Assembly: GCA_012295275.1 (NCBI GenBank)
Contig: CM022677.1
Coordinates: forward strand, 9,363,134 to 9,427,133
Direction of reading: 5' to 3'
DNA: 64,000 nt
Source of the DNA: Chrysomallon squamiferum
Lineage: Eukaryota > Mollusca > Gastropoda > Neomphalida > Peltospiridae
Shown in pieces: positions 1 through 11,884 of this stretch. The notes under the pieces are model-generated. The model was not told the origin of the DNA. It worked only from the letters and a program-made list of their open reading frames with translations, and ran no database searches. The position numbers and the translations under genes are program-made. Numbering within the stretch: the stretch's first letter is position 1; each line of letters begins with the position of its first letter.

Positions 1-3000
1 GCCCTTTTGTATCAAGAGCTATAGCTATGGGTCTTGGCTCACTGAATGCATCAATAGCTCGTCTGATATTCTGAACAGTACCCTCATGATACTGAAATGA
101 AAAACTTGATTCAAATAATACTGCACAAAATTAACTTTTTATGAAATAAGAATTTAATCTGTGCTTTATATGTATATAGGAAATTAAAATATATGTAACT
201 ATTTTAAATTACTCTGAATATTTTTCCCCCCCAAAAAATATATATATAATAATAATAAATAAATAAAATAAAATAAAAAGACTTTAAATTATTATTTTTA
301 TTATTAATTCAAATTTTTTTTTTTTTTTTTTTTAAAGCCAAGTGTATAATGATCTGGTTACATCACATGGTAAAAATACAGTGATTGCCACATTCCTATA
401 CTGTATAGATACATATTTTTATATCTCACTCAAACATAGAGCTCCAACCCTGCCTGGATCTCAATTTCATTAAATTTCATGTTAACTGTATTTTTTGTTT
501 AATCAGGAGACTTGCTATACCCAGCTATTTAAGGTTCAAACTATACTTACATCATATGTACCATGTGAGAAGTTTAATCTGGCTACGTTCATGCCTTCAA
601 TGATCATTTTTTGTAAAGTCTGCACATCTTTGCAAGCAGGACCTGTTTACAGCAAAAACATAACCAAAATAAAATTTAAACTAAAATGGATTTTCATACA
701 GATTAAATTATTAAATATTACTCTTAAAATTAAAAAAAAATAAAAATAATAATAATAACCATATTGAAATCACTTCCTAACAATAACAAAGAAAATTAAT
801 GAAAATATTATTGGTATCATGTATGTGTGTATATAATTTTTATAAATTTTACTTTTTAATTATTTTCTGAAATGCTGTGATGCACATAGGAAACATTTTT
901 CTTTCTTTTTAGATTATATTACTATTATTACTATTATTATTTTAAATAGTACCTTCCAAAGCTATTTTTAATTTGACTATCTCAGTAACTGAAAGCATTA
1001 AATAATAATAATAATACCAAAAAAAAAAAAAAAAAAATAAATACCAATGGTACATATAATTCCAGACATTCTGACCATGTGAGGTTCTGAGTCAATGTCC
1101 AAGGCACACATATGTTCAAGATGTGACCTGGCGTTAGCTGCCTGCAGCTGCTGTGCCTGGATGTAGTAACCACCTTCATGTTCTAACTTTTGTAGATCAA
1201 ACTGAAATAACAAAAACATTTTATTATGCTTAACAGCTTATTATGCACAGACCCCCCCACACACACACACACGTACATATATACCATTCTGAAGCCTGCT
1301 TGTTGCTAGCTAGAAATAAATTATTCAAATTAAAATTATAATTATTGTTGTTTTTTTCCAATTTATCTTACAGTTCTTTAGTAAAGAGTTCACTCAGTTA
1401 ATGGATTAATGTTTACACCAAATTTCCACATGAACAAAAAATATTATTCAAACTGGAATTAATTTCTTTTTTCAGAATTCACTGACCTGAATGTAGTGTG
1501 GATTTGATTAGACTGCTGGGTTAATGATTAATATTTAATTTTATTTCTATTTATACACTATTAATTCTTAATACTAGTAAAGGATACAAAAAAAAAAAAA
1601 AAAAACATTATATTTTTAATTAAAATATGATACATATAAATCACAGTGCCTGTGTTACTTTATTGTTTTTCTCTTGATAATTCTAAATCACCCATGTGTT
1701 ACTTTAGCTTCAGTTTAGCTACATTTAGTAATGATGTAGCTCTTTTGGAAGAACATAAAATTTAAATAAAGAAAAAAATACAGAATTAACAATATTTGTA
1801 ATAATAAATTTGAAACGTATGTAAGTATCAGACTGAAAATTCTCATATTAAAGCTATGTGTAATGCATTCCTCAGTTGTGGATATGGTCTGGTGGTTAAG
1901 AGGTGAACCAGACAGTTTAATTTACAAAGTTATACTACATTCAATGTGACATTCCTAAATAGTACAGTCATTTAGTTTTTTCTTATATCATACAGCTCAG
2001 ACACTGACATGAATAATGAATTCTATAAACTATAAATAATGTATGCTGAACACAATGCAATGACTGTAAAACTGTAACTTAACTCTGGTTTATGACTTAG
2101 AAATAAAAGTTTAAAAAAGAAACACTAAGATTCAGCCAAGGTTAAATTTGAAAAACAAGATATTTTCTGTGAAAACCCCCCCCAAAAAAAACAAAAAACA
2201 ACAGTGAATTATTTTGTAAACAAATATCTAAATGAAAAAAAACATATAAAGAAAAAAAAATAAAGAAAAAATAAAATAAAATAAATAAAGATCTTTAAAG
2301 ATAAAACCAACTCATTTAACTAAACATTTTTGAATATAAACTGAATTTTATTAAATATAAATATAGACATATACTCACACATTAATAACTAATTTATGAT
2401 TTAATACATTTCATTTCTTTACTGTGTTACCACGATAGGCAACTAATCCATATCAGATATACAATACTTACATACAAAAATGCTATATAAATGTATATGA
2501 GTTCTGTGTGTGTGTGTGTGTGTTTAAAATCTATATAATGTAAACAATATAATTTTACAGACCTTTTTCTTGTATCACACATACACACATATATACATAT
2601 AATAATACTTACTAAACTAATACAATTACCCTAACATTATTCATTAAAAATTAATTTTTGGGTATTCCAACATACACACACACACACAAACTGATCATAT
2701 TAATTTTTTTTAGAAAAAAATTTGAAATAAACAATTCAAGAAAACAATTTACCACATTTCACTTGCTGTATATTTTAATTATTAACTAGATAAATAAAAA
2801 TAAAAATACCCTAGATCTGCCGGATCCTGAAGAATTGAGGGAATCGGAGCTAGAAGATCTAGATGAACTATCAGAAACATTGCGCCGAAGTGAAATTCCT
2901 TTATCCTCAGCTCGCAGGCAGTCTGCACCTAGGCCAGGCATTATTCGTATCCACTATTTCTTTTTAAAATTATTAAACTATTCTTTATTGGCTTCAATAG

Positions 3001-5558
3001 TAAATCCTTTGTTTTCAAGTGAAAAGACTAAAACTCAGCTGACACTCGTAACCTGGTTTATTCCAAATCTATTTTATGTAAAAATCCAAATGAAAATAAA
3101 TGCATCTGCCAAAGTAAGGTTTTTTATATCAACCTTATTTAAATAAATTGGCTTGAGTAATTTTAAATTAATTCTAAAAATGTTGCCTACTACATTTTTC
3201 TTCCTAGATAAATTTAGTAACAGTGAACTGGTGAACCGTTCCCAAGGCTATGAAAAAGTGGAAAAACATTTACATTTTTAATCTTCCCTTTTATTATGAA
3301 AACATATATGCGTCATCTGTGACCACCCATTGATAACTGAAATATACTGTGAAAGACTATGTCTGAATTTGCTATATATATACTTTATTTTTTATTTTTT
3401 TAATCTATATTTACTATCATATGTCAAATGAATGTCACATTTTTCTGACCACAAAAACATTTTTTAAATATATTTTGTTTCAGTGTTTTCAGAAACTTTT
3501 TAAACGGTAATAAAAAAAACACTGGAGGCTTTAATGCAATATTCAGGTGAAAAAGGTGACTACATTACCACTCCCACAAAGAACCTGTCATCCCACTCCT
3601 AGGTACATTATCACACATGGGAACACTGATGTGTAAGTTTGTACGGAAGTGACAATTTTATTATCATTTTACTTATTCCAGTTTTCAGTTTTAGTTGTAA
3701 GTCATGTGAAAACAGCCCCACCTACCAGCAGCCCACTGTCTGAAGATTCATTAGTCCGTATCAGTAAAATGATATTTATCTGAATTGTTTTTTTGCAGTA
3801 TTCTTTATTACTATTGTTAGTTTAGTTTTACATGATGTCTGCAGTTACTGCAAACAGAACAATCTAGCAGTTTGCTACAAGTGTCACTCTGACCCGTCTG
3901 CTATATAAAGTATCAGATATTTAACAGTTCTTTATTAGACCAGTTACTGAGGCATTTAACACTTCCTTGCAAAGATTATTTTTGTAAATGATTCAAAATG
4001 TTTAAAATCAACTTAAAACATAAAAATGTCTATCAAGGTGGTTTAAGCTAGTGGTCTCTATGTAATCATTTATTATTATTTTATTTAATAACAAAAATAA
4101 AAGACTGAATTGTTGTCAATGGGTAGTAACATGTACTTACAGTAAATGTATCCTTTTTCATTCTTTATTTATTATTTACTTTTGTTTTTAGAACTATCAG
4201 ACCTAACTCAAACTCATTGAATAACTTCTTCTTTTTTTTAAATTAATTTTTAACAAGTTATTATCCTTTATGTTGCTGTTTTACATTGTTCATTTTACAA
4301 TGAACATATTTTTAAAATGAAAATAATATTTATAACTAGATATACATCTTAATTAACACAAAAATGTACATTCAACATCAGGAAGTGCATAATGCTTTCA
4401 GTCAATTAGAAAATGTCAAATTATATTTCTATTAATGGAAAATAAGGAAGTCACAAATGAATAAATGAATATTTTCATTGTAAACTAAATTTTATAGTAT
4501 CTGTTTTAAACATTAGATAAACATAATTATAGAAGCTAGACATGCTCACACAGAGACGTTATATACACAGCTTACTTTTCTTAGAACTGAATCTACTCGG
4601 ATCAACCTTAATAAACCAGTAAAAAGTTTACACAACCAAGCATGAATCACAATACAGAGTCTGTAGATAAACTGTCCTTGTTATTTGACATTCAGAGACA
4701 CAAACTTGGCTCCTATTCCTTTTGAACTGTGTGAACTTTTGACCTCATACCAAGCTGTGCTGTCAGTCCAGTGTTAAATTTTTTTACTTTGTACTATAAA
4801 CATATGTCTCACAGATGTATATCAAACACTATATATATATACACTTCGAAGTTATAATTATTTAAAATGTAACAGATATATTTCAAAACTGTAATTATGT
4901 TAAATAAAATAGACATACTTCAAAATTTATACTCATTTAAAAAATACAAAAAATATGTTTCAAAATTATATTGATTAAAAAAGAAGAAATATAATTATTT
5001 TGATAAAACCATTTTGTCAATTTTTCAAAGATATAAATTATAAAAGTTATTTTGAAAACCAGTTTTATAGTTCTAATTTAACTCATGAGTAACTCATTTA
5101 TTTGTAAATTAGAAATGTAAATTAGAGATATGACATCACTGTAAACTTTTATTTTCACTTCCACTTAAAATAAATTAAGTTGCTTGTAAATTTAATATCT
5201 CCAATATTTTCAGAATTATTTTTAATATATTGTAATTTTTCTGCTAGCATATCTGTTGTGTCATAATGCATAAATAATTTCATTTCACACCTTTTTTGTT
5301 ATTTTCCACTTCATTAAGTGTGAAATGTAGTAACTATAATGAATTAAAATGTCTGATTAATATAGATCATAAACTCAATTTTTTTTTTTTTTTAATGAGA
5401 TTACTATTATCATGCAGTATTTATTATGATTATGAATTTATAATTTTATTTCTGATGCAGAATGAATGTTAATCAAGACTATAAAATGAAAAATTTTTAC
5501 AATTTTTAAATTTAATACAAAAATAATTAACATGTGACACTGAGTTATACAGATATTA

Positions 5559-5604
<46 letters not shown>

Positions 5605-6637
5605 TCATAAACATTACATCATGTATGGTACATCCACAATATATCCATTCATCAGCTAATATTAATTTTAATAATATGTTTTGTAATACATTATTTTCAG
5701 TCTGTCTTAACATATACACATTTCTTAGATGATATTCTTCAATCAATTTAAATTTTTTAAATCAATTTGAAAATACAAAGATTGTTAATTATTCCATATC
5801 AGTAAAAATAAATATAATTTATTTTAGTTTTGTAAATAGTTATTTCAGGTAACTGAAAATTTTTAATTTAATTGTACTTTATTTCTCCTTGACCTCTTCT
5901 TTAGAAAATAATCTCTGACCAGACCAACCGTAACTGATACTATAAAGAGTTGGTCAGTCCCCTTGCTGTGCCTTCAACCAGATGGACTTGTTTGTCAAGG
6001 TCAAGTACTGGTCAAATATGAAGCAGAGACCAGGAAGGTAAGTAATGTTAATAAACTCAGTGTTGTACAAACAGAAAAAACTAAAGGAAGTAAGTTTTTC
6101 GAACTAAAGGACAAATAGAACAGCCTCTAAACTGTATTATAAAATTATACATTGATTATAATATTTCTATTACTTGCATCAGTCAGCCAAAAACTTTGGA
6201 TGTGTTATTTGAAACTGATCTTTTTTTGTTTTCCTTTGTGTAACATTAAGAGACATCTGGAAATGATGAAGCAGAATCAATCAACAGAGACTACATAAGA
6301 ATGAAAACTGTCTAAACCGTATCACTGCAGTTTTAAAACTTTCTCACTTTGGAGGAGTCAGTTATAACATGTCTTCATTTAGTTAGTATGTTTGTAAATG
6401 AAGTTATTGCCTCTATAGGGAAATAAGAGTAGGTAACAATAATATTAAAAACAGGTACATCATACATGTGTAAGATACAATGAACAAATATATATATATA
6501 TAATATATATATATTTTTTAAACAGAAGCATACACATGCACACAAAAACTAATCAGTGAAAGTTTATGAAACCTTACCCCTGCTGATCCTGCTTTTCCAG
6601 CAGGCAATTTGTTGAATTTTTGATTATTTGATGCCAT
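1..6637 (-). CDS. PKM: Pyruvate kinase, N-terminal exons (gene continues beyond left edge)
   Basis: Glycolytic enzyme converting phosphoenolpyruvate and ADP to pyruvate and ATP in the cytosol. Exons on the minus strand: 6637-6578 (starts [11 protein letters not shown], 20 codons), 1201-1045, 642-551 and 91-1, the last cut by the window edge. All junctions are GT-AG and the phases agree (0, 1, 0). The translation contains family hallmarks in order: [44 protein letters not shown] and [11 protein letters not shown], which form the start of the TIM-barrel A domain with the substrate-site R-x-N-F-S-H-G segment. The B domain and C-terminal domain lie outside the window. The ATG is immediately preceded by a good acceptor (TTTTCACAG), so an upstream non-coding exon is expected. 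Family assignment is near certain; the MASNN start is well supported by phase but not by homology. A second candidate first exon is listed separately. Confidence 0.93.
2810..2941 (-). CDS. Candidate alternative first coding exon of pyruvate kinase (Ser-rich N-terminus)
   Basis: A GC-richer 132-nt block inside the first large PK intron, on the PK strand. It opens with ATG at 2941 and reads 44 codons (beginning [15 protein letters not shown], then [17 protein letters not shown] and more Ser/Gly/Arg) up to a donor AGG|GTATTT. It ends in phase 0, exactly what the next PK exon at 1201 requires, so it could replace the MASNN exon. An in-frame TAG lies just upstream of the ATG; that TAG could also serve as an acceptor, making this a phase-0 cassette exon. 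The opposite strand is also open here, so strand choice is inference from phase, ATG and donor. The LRRNVS segment resembles a basophilic kinase site. Unproven without transcripts. Confidence 0.5.
5561..5603 (+). repeat. (GT)n microsatellite
   Basis: About 21 GT dinucleotides in the PK intron. The His-Thr repeat ORF on the minus strand is an artefact. Confidence 0.95.
5895..6037. other. Exon-like GC-richer block in PK intron
   Basis: A stretch of about 140 bp with clearly higher GC than its surroundings ends on the plus strand in a strong donor (GGAAG|GTAAGT at about 6036). No long conserved reading frame is visible on either strand. It could be an exon of a non-coding or antisense transcript or a repeat fragment. 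Confidence 0.2.
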
Positions 6638-8309
6638 CTGTGAAAAGAAAAAAAAAGAAACTTTTTCTAAATTTCTGAAGCCATAGCAATAACTTCTACA
6701 AAGGCAGACACTATAATGTCATAAATAAATGATTTTTGCAATGAAACCAAACTGCATGTTTTCATCATATAATTACATAACATGCCTGAAACTTCCTCAC
6801 CAATCAAAAAAATTAAATAAAAAGTTGGTCTGCCCATATACGTAGCTGCACAAAGAACACTGAAATTATATATATATCCATTCACATTATCATTTTGTTT
6901 GTGATGTTTAAAAAAATACAGATACTGTCTTATGCAATTATAAATATGGCTATCTGTCAAATATAGAAAAAGTGTATATGTTCTTATGATCCATTAATTT
7001 TTTTATCAGATGTCCTACAATTTTCAAATTTGATGTAACTCTTCAATAATTCTGTTGCATTATACTTTATCCATTGTTGCTTTATTTCTTTATTTAATGT
7101 TTTTGTAATCAATATATTGTTTATTATTCTTTAATTCCTTTATTTTATTTATTTTATTTTATTTTTTTAAATTATTTAGTTTTATTACGTTCAGCTGTTA
7201 CATATTTGAAACAGTTTTACTGACAGCACAAACTGTGAGAAATATAACTTGGCTGAAAATAGAGATATACGGACTTGAGCTTGATTTTGCACTTCCAATA
7301 AAATATAAACAACAGTATATCTGGGTTTAAACTACCATATAATCTGTAGAACATTATGTAGAGCAGAAATATTACTACTTATTATTCTTAGAAATATAAC
7401 TGATATACGAATATGATAATAATTAATAATAATATAATAATGTTACATATGCACTAATGCTGCCATACTGTGGGCACCATTACTTTATTAACTAACTCGA
7501 ATGATATATAAAATATACTAAATACTGAAATTTTAAGATGCAAATAAAAGACCTCCGATTCCTTGTTTGTATTATCAGTTTCATCTTTGCTGGAATCCAT
7601 ATCTTGTTTTCCAAAAGATTTTTGGACAACTTACTCCTTCAAGGTTTGCCGACTAAATCATCTAAAATAATGGTATTTTCCAAACGACCAAATGACCTTG
7701 AAATGAATATGACTTTAATTTTAAAAAAAAAGTTTAATGGTTCTCTGTCATATTAGCACCAAAAATTATCAATAATAGAAATATCTACAACGAATCTTTG
7801 AGTCTTGATTTGAATTATATTTATTTTGTTATTGAATGACGGAAAACAAAATATTTTATGCAGAATGAGTTTGACGATCGATTTTCGGAATGCAGTGAGA
7901 AAATAAACGTGGGTATTCCCTTCCGGTAATCTATTTTTAGTCAATGAATTTCGTGTTTAAATGTAAACCGGTACCGAAACGTAACGGCTGAACTGGTCGT
8001 AGAACAACAAGACATGCATTGTTTTTCACTTTTTAACTCAGTCGGTAAAAAAGTTTAAATGTAAAGTGAGTGAAATAAAATAATAAACATTTTACGAGTA
8101 AAAAAATTGTTTAAAATGACAGTTGGGGCTATTTTAAGTAACTACTAGATCGCTGACAATTATGTCAAGGATAATGGCGAGGACACATATTTGTATATGT
8201 AGAAATTCTACATATGCTTTCATAATTTCATAGTTCGTGGTAAAACAATTCCATTAAATTTGTCGGTTAAAAAGTTACCTTTAATTGATTCCGGCAGCTA
8301 CTAACATAC
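6638..8309. other. Upstream non-coding region of pyruvate kinase
   Basis: AT-rich sequence with no coding pattern beyond short random ORFs (for example 7538-7756). If the proposed 5' exon near 8310 is real, this is intron 1 of the PK transcript. Confidence 0.4.
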
Positions 8310-8390
8310 CTTGAAGATTCGGATAGACAAGTGCTCGTGCAACACCGGATGTTGTAACTGCGTTGGAATATTCAGATTAACGGGCTCTGC
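8310..8390 (-). promoter_or_regulatory. Possible 5' non-coding exon and promoter region of pyruvate kinase
   Basis: On the minus strand a donor-like AAG|GTATGT ends at 8310, preceded by a stretch with more G, C and CpG than its surroundings. It would splice over about 1.7 kb to the acceptor directly before the PK ATG at 6637. No core promoter element is certain. Boundaries at the upstream side are arbitrary. Confidence 0.3.
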
Positions 8391-8413
8391 TTCTATAACC
8401 AAATAAGGGAGAC

Positions 8414-9335
8414 TTTTTACGCAATAAAGCATTAGCCATACAAACAACCAGAAGAACATTCTTCATCTTATTTGTGTTTATTAATTTATTTTCCTGGTTA
8501 GTTATTTTCAAAGCTATCTAAATGTCTGCCAGAACAGCTATGATTACCAAGTTTGTCAAGCAGATATCAAATAAAGGCAAAATCATCACGCTCTTCGGTT
8601 ATATACAAATAAAACATAGTTTGTATGTGTGTGTATTTTGCTGTATCAAATTTGAACTGTTTATAAATGAATGAAAAGTGAATCTCACCAATATCTGTAA
8701 AACGTTGGTCTAACAGATCAGGTGATTAGCCGGTTAATTCATCTCAAAACAGAAAATAAATAATTTAATTAGATAATAAAATTTCCATTGATGACAAAGA
8801 CGTATTCAGTTCTCATAAAAATGATTCCTCATTCGTTAAATTACAATCCTGTTGTCATGCAATACAGAACTTCAGAAGAAATTATTTTTACGCAATAAAG
8901 CATTAGCCATACAAACATCCAGAAGAACATTCTCTATCTTATTTGTGTTTATTAATTTATTTATCTGGTTGGTTATTTTCAAAGCTAGCTAATTGTCTGC
9001 CTGACAACTATGATTACCAAGTTTATCAAAGCTGATATCAAATAAAGGCAAAATCAACATGCACTTACGCCATATACAAATAAAATATAGTTTGTATGTG
9101 TGTATATGTATCAAATTTGAACTATTTATAAATAAATGAAAAGTGAATCTCACCAATATCTGTAAAACGTTGGTCTAATAGATCAGCCGGTTGATTCATC
9201 TCAAAACAGAAAATAAATAATCTATTTAGATAATAAAATTTCCATTGATGACAAAGACGTATACAGTGTCATAAAAATGATTCATCATTCATTAAACTAC
9301 AATCCTGTTGTCATGCAATACAGAACTTCAGAAGT
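8414..9335 (+). repeat. Head-to-tail tandem duplication, two units of about 0.46 kb
   Basis: The segment beginning TTTTTACGCAATAAAGCATT at about 8414 recurs at about 8885. The two copies (8414-8884 and 8885-9335) can be followed base by base to the shared end ATACAGAACTTCAGAAG, with scattered substitutions and small indels. No coding capacity is apparent. The duplication lies in the PK/Frizzled-domain intergenic region and looks fairly recent. Confidence 0.9.
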
Positions 9336-9698
9336 AAGAAATACCTTGAATGCTAATTTTGTAGTCATCGTAATTTACTAATATCCTTACTGAACAGCAA
9401 CTATTCTATTTACAACTGTTTCATTTAGTTTTCTTTACTTTCAATCTTATGCTGGTACTTCTGTCATTAGCAGTAACTTGGACTCTTTGTTCTAACCCAA
9501 TTGTAAATTTTATCTCAATTATTAGCTAATGTTATGTGATTTTTCTCCGATTCAAAGAAAAAGCATTTTTCTCTTAATTTATATTTGTGAGCATTTCAGT
9601 AAAAAGAATTAATTACTTTTAGAGTTCCGTTTCAATAAATGTAATGCAGAAACGATTCTAGCGTACCTTGATTATTATAATTTTAATATTTCAATTAT

Positions 9699-9830
9699 GA
9701 TTTCATAATAGCAATTAAGAGTAACAAAATTAAAGAAGATAATCTTAATTATTTGTACATTGACAGATGCTTTCGATTTCATAATAGCAATTAAAAGTAA
9801 CTAAATTAAAGAAAACATCTTAATTATTTT
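9699..9830 (+). repeat. Short direct duplication (about 57 bp, spaced 76 bp)
   Basis: GATTTCATAATAGCAATTAA followed by matching downstream sequence occurs at 9699-9757 and again at 9775-9830 with a few differences. It lies just upstream of the TATA-like box for the Frizzled-domain gene. Confidence 0.8.
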
Positions 9831-9864
9831 AGTGCTTTTAAAGAAACTGAACATTTTGACCTGG

Positions 9865-9873
9865 TATATAAAA
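9865..9873 (+). promoter_or_regulatory. TATA-like box upstream of the Frizzled-domain gene
   Basis: TATATAAAA in a local GC-richer setting (CTGGTATATAAAACTTGAGAG). It lies about 590 bp before the ATG at 10458, which would imply a long 5' UTR or an unrecognised 5' UTR intron. In such an AT-rich genome TATA matches are common, so support is modest. Confidence 0.3.
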
Positions 9874-10457
9874 CTTGAGAGGGACACTTACCTATTTCCT
9901 TTCCTTCAGAAGGAAACAGCAGAAATACAGACTAGTTAAGACGAGGCTGGTAATGAATCCAGTTTACAAGTAGTATTTAACCAGCTATTTATTTTAATTC
10001 TAATTTTTATTGCTATTGTTATATTTCTATTAAATAAGAAACGCATACTTAAAAACAAAAAAAAATAATAATTAAAAAATAATAATATTAAATATAAAAA
10101 TAAACAAATAAATAAAAATAAAAGGTAATAATAATGTTTTTCGTTAACCGGCTATTATTTTAAACGTTCTTTTTATTATTATAATTTATTTATTAAATAA
10201 GAACGAAGATTTATGTCACTAATTTAAACAACAATAATAAAAATAATAAAAATAATAGTGATAATAATAATGATGATGATAATGATCCTGGTAGTACAGT
10301 TTACAAGCTGAAACGTATCTTCTGGAACCTCATTACCTACTTAACATGGAAAGCGATTCGCTTTCCTATTAACACATTACTAGAACTTGGATTAAGGTTG
10401 TTAAAGCTATATATGTTTCTCTGGAGGCAAACAAAACATTATTTAAAAAATTAAACA

Positions 10458-10845
10458 ATGAAGCTGTGGAGCGGTAAGAGCTGTCTGTTAGTTCTTGGAA
10501 TTATCGTATTTTTATCAACGCAGACGACAATTTGTCAGAGACAAGTTGGCAGCAGAAGACAACATGCAAACAGAAGGAACAGAGGCAGAAATCAAAATCG
10601 GAGATGTCAGAAAATACAAGTACCAATGTGTAGAGGAATGATAGGGTACGTTACTCTCTACAAGATCAGTCTGTACATAACTGTTTTTAAAGTAATTAGA
10701 TAAAAGTAAATTATAAATTAGTAATTATATTTTTAAAACTTCACTTTTTCCTATCAATGTTAAAAAAAAAGAAAAGAAAAGAAAGGGGGAATTTTGTTTA
10801 AATAAATAAAGAAATAAAAGACAATAATACTAATGTGTGTGTGTG

Positions 10846-10895
<50 letters not shown>

Positions 10896-11770
10896 ACAAA
10901 TGCCTTTCTTGATGTAGAAAGTATTCGGCTCTGTATACAAGTTTATAAAATATATTTTATGTTTGCAGATTCGGGTACACGAAACTACCAAACCAGTTTG
11001 GCCACACATCTCAATATCAAGTGTACAGGGCCTTAGAATACCTCTGGGCTTTTATGGATATCGGCTGTTCATCCAACTTCCGATTGTTGGCCTGCAGTTT
11101 GTATCTACCCAAATGCACAAAACGGGGACCAGTTCAACTGCCCTGCAGAGAAACGTGTATGAGAGCAAAAGCTGGATGCGAAAATAAAATGGAGGAATTG
11201 CAGTCTTCATGGCCAAGTCATTTCAACTGTTCTGCATTACTTCCACGTCGATCAAAAAGATGTATAGCTCCAAAACCTACTGGTCGGTCCTGTCAACAAC
11301 AACACGTTATTTGTCGACGTAACCCGAGTCCCATGTGCCAAGGTTTAACCTTCAGTCGAGGTTCATTACCAAACATGTTTCTGCAATGTTCAATAAAGGA
11401 AATCAACACGGAAATGCGACAGTTTGAAAACTTAATCCGTTCAAACTGTTCACAACATCTAAAATTCTTCCTTTGTGGAATTTATATGCCGTATTGCATC
11501 CGAGCTGAGAATCCTTTTGCTATGCCTTGTAGAGAGTTATGCGAGGAAATTAGAGAGGACTGTGAACAAACCTATTCGCGACTGCATGGGCGGTTGCCAT
11601 GGCCGTCAAAATTCCAATGTCATCGTTATCCTGATTCGACTAACCAGCGGTTTATGTGTGTCATGCCAAGTGATCACCAGTTAGAATTTGAATCAAGAAT
11701 ACAAGAACGTTTAATTCAAATAACCCAAAACAGATCACAAGAAAATGACGGATCAGATCAACTAAATTAA
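10458..11770 (+). CDS. Secreted protein with two tandem Frizzled cysteine-rich domains
   Basis: Two exons, 10458-10645 and 10969-11770, join with GT-AG sites (ATAGG|GTACGT ... TTTGCAG|ATTCGG) to give 329 aa. Residues 1-26 form a hydrophobic signal peptide (KSCLLVLGIIVFLSTQT), followed by an Arg-rich linker (about 31-49). FZ domain 1 spans residues 50-161 and has the ten canonical cysteines, starting CQKIQVPMC, with GYTKLPNQFGH and RAKAGC typical of Wnt-binding Frizzled/sFRP domains. FZ domain 2 spans 171-293, also with ten canonical cysteines plus two extra (CQQQ and LQC) that could pair. There is no transmembrane segment, netrin domain or GPI signal, so the protein should be secreted. By family knowledge a role binding Wnt or another lipidated or Frizzled partner is likely, but the ligand is unknown. 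It is not a classical sFRP because the NTR domain is absent and the CRD is doubled. Confidence 0.9.
10833..10892 (+). repeat. (TG)n microsatellite in the Frizzled-domain gene intron
   Basis: Near-perfect TG dinucleotides within the 323-bp intron, about 75 bp before the acceptor. Confidence 0.95.
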
Positions 11771-11787
11771 ATGGATATTACAGATAT

Positions 11788-11850
11788 AGGGCCGGTGCTA
11801 TCACATTAGCAAACTAGGCAGCCGCCAGGGCGCCAATTTCAGGTGGCGCA
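11788..11850. mobile_element. Possible hAT-like terminal fragment in 3' UTR
   Basis: A short GC-rich stretch (GGGCCGGTGCTATCAC, then AGGCAGCCGCCAGGGCGCCA) contrasts with the AT-rich flank and resembles GGGCGCC-type ends often found beside hAT transposase genes. No partner end or transposase is visible. Confidence 0.25.
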
Positions 11851-11878
11851 TTTCTCCAAATCAACAACAATTTTGATA

Positions 11879-11884
11879 AATAAA
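11879..11884 (+). terminator. Polyadenylation signal AATAAA of the Frizzled-domain gene
   Basis: First of several overlapping AATAAA hexamers about 110 bp after the stop codon (GATAAATAAATAAATAAA). Overlap with a simple repeat limits confidence. Confidence 0.4.

Noticed and set aside
1880-1915. tRNA A-box-like TGGTTAAGAGG
   Set aside because: No matching B box at the right distance and no cloverleaf; a tRNA gene is not supported.
2835-3146. Plus-strand 103-codon ORF (begins [14 protein letters not shown])
   Set aside because: It is open only over the GC-rich block. The minus-strand reading has an ATG, a donor and PK-compatible phase, and the plus-strand frame continues into obvious non-coding AT-rich sequence.
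5438-5746. 102-codon ORF with His-Thr repeats
   Set aside because: Produced by the (GT)n repeat; no conserved features.
7538-7756. 72-codon ORF with a hydrophobic N-terminus
   Set aside because: The signal-peptide-like start is expected by chance in AT-rich DNA. No splice context or family resemblance.
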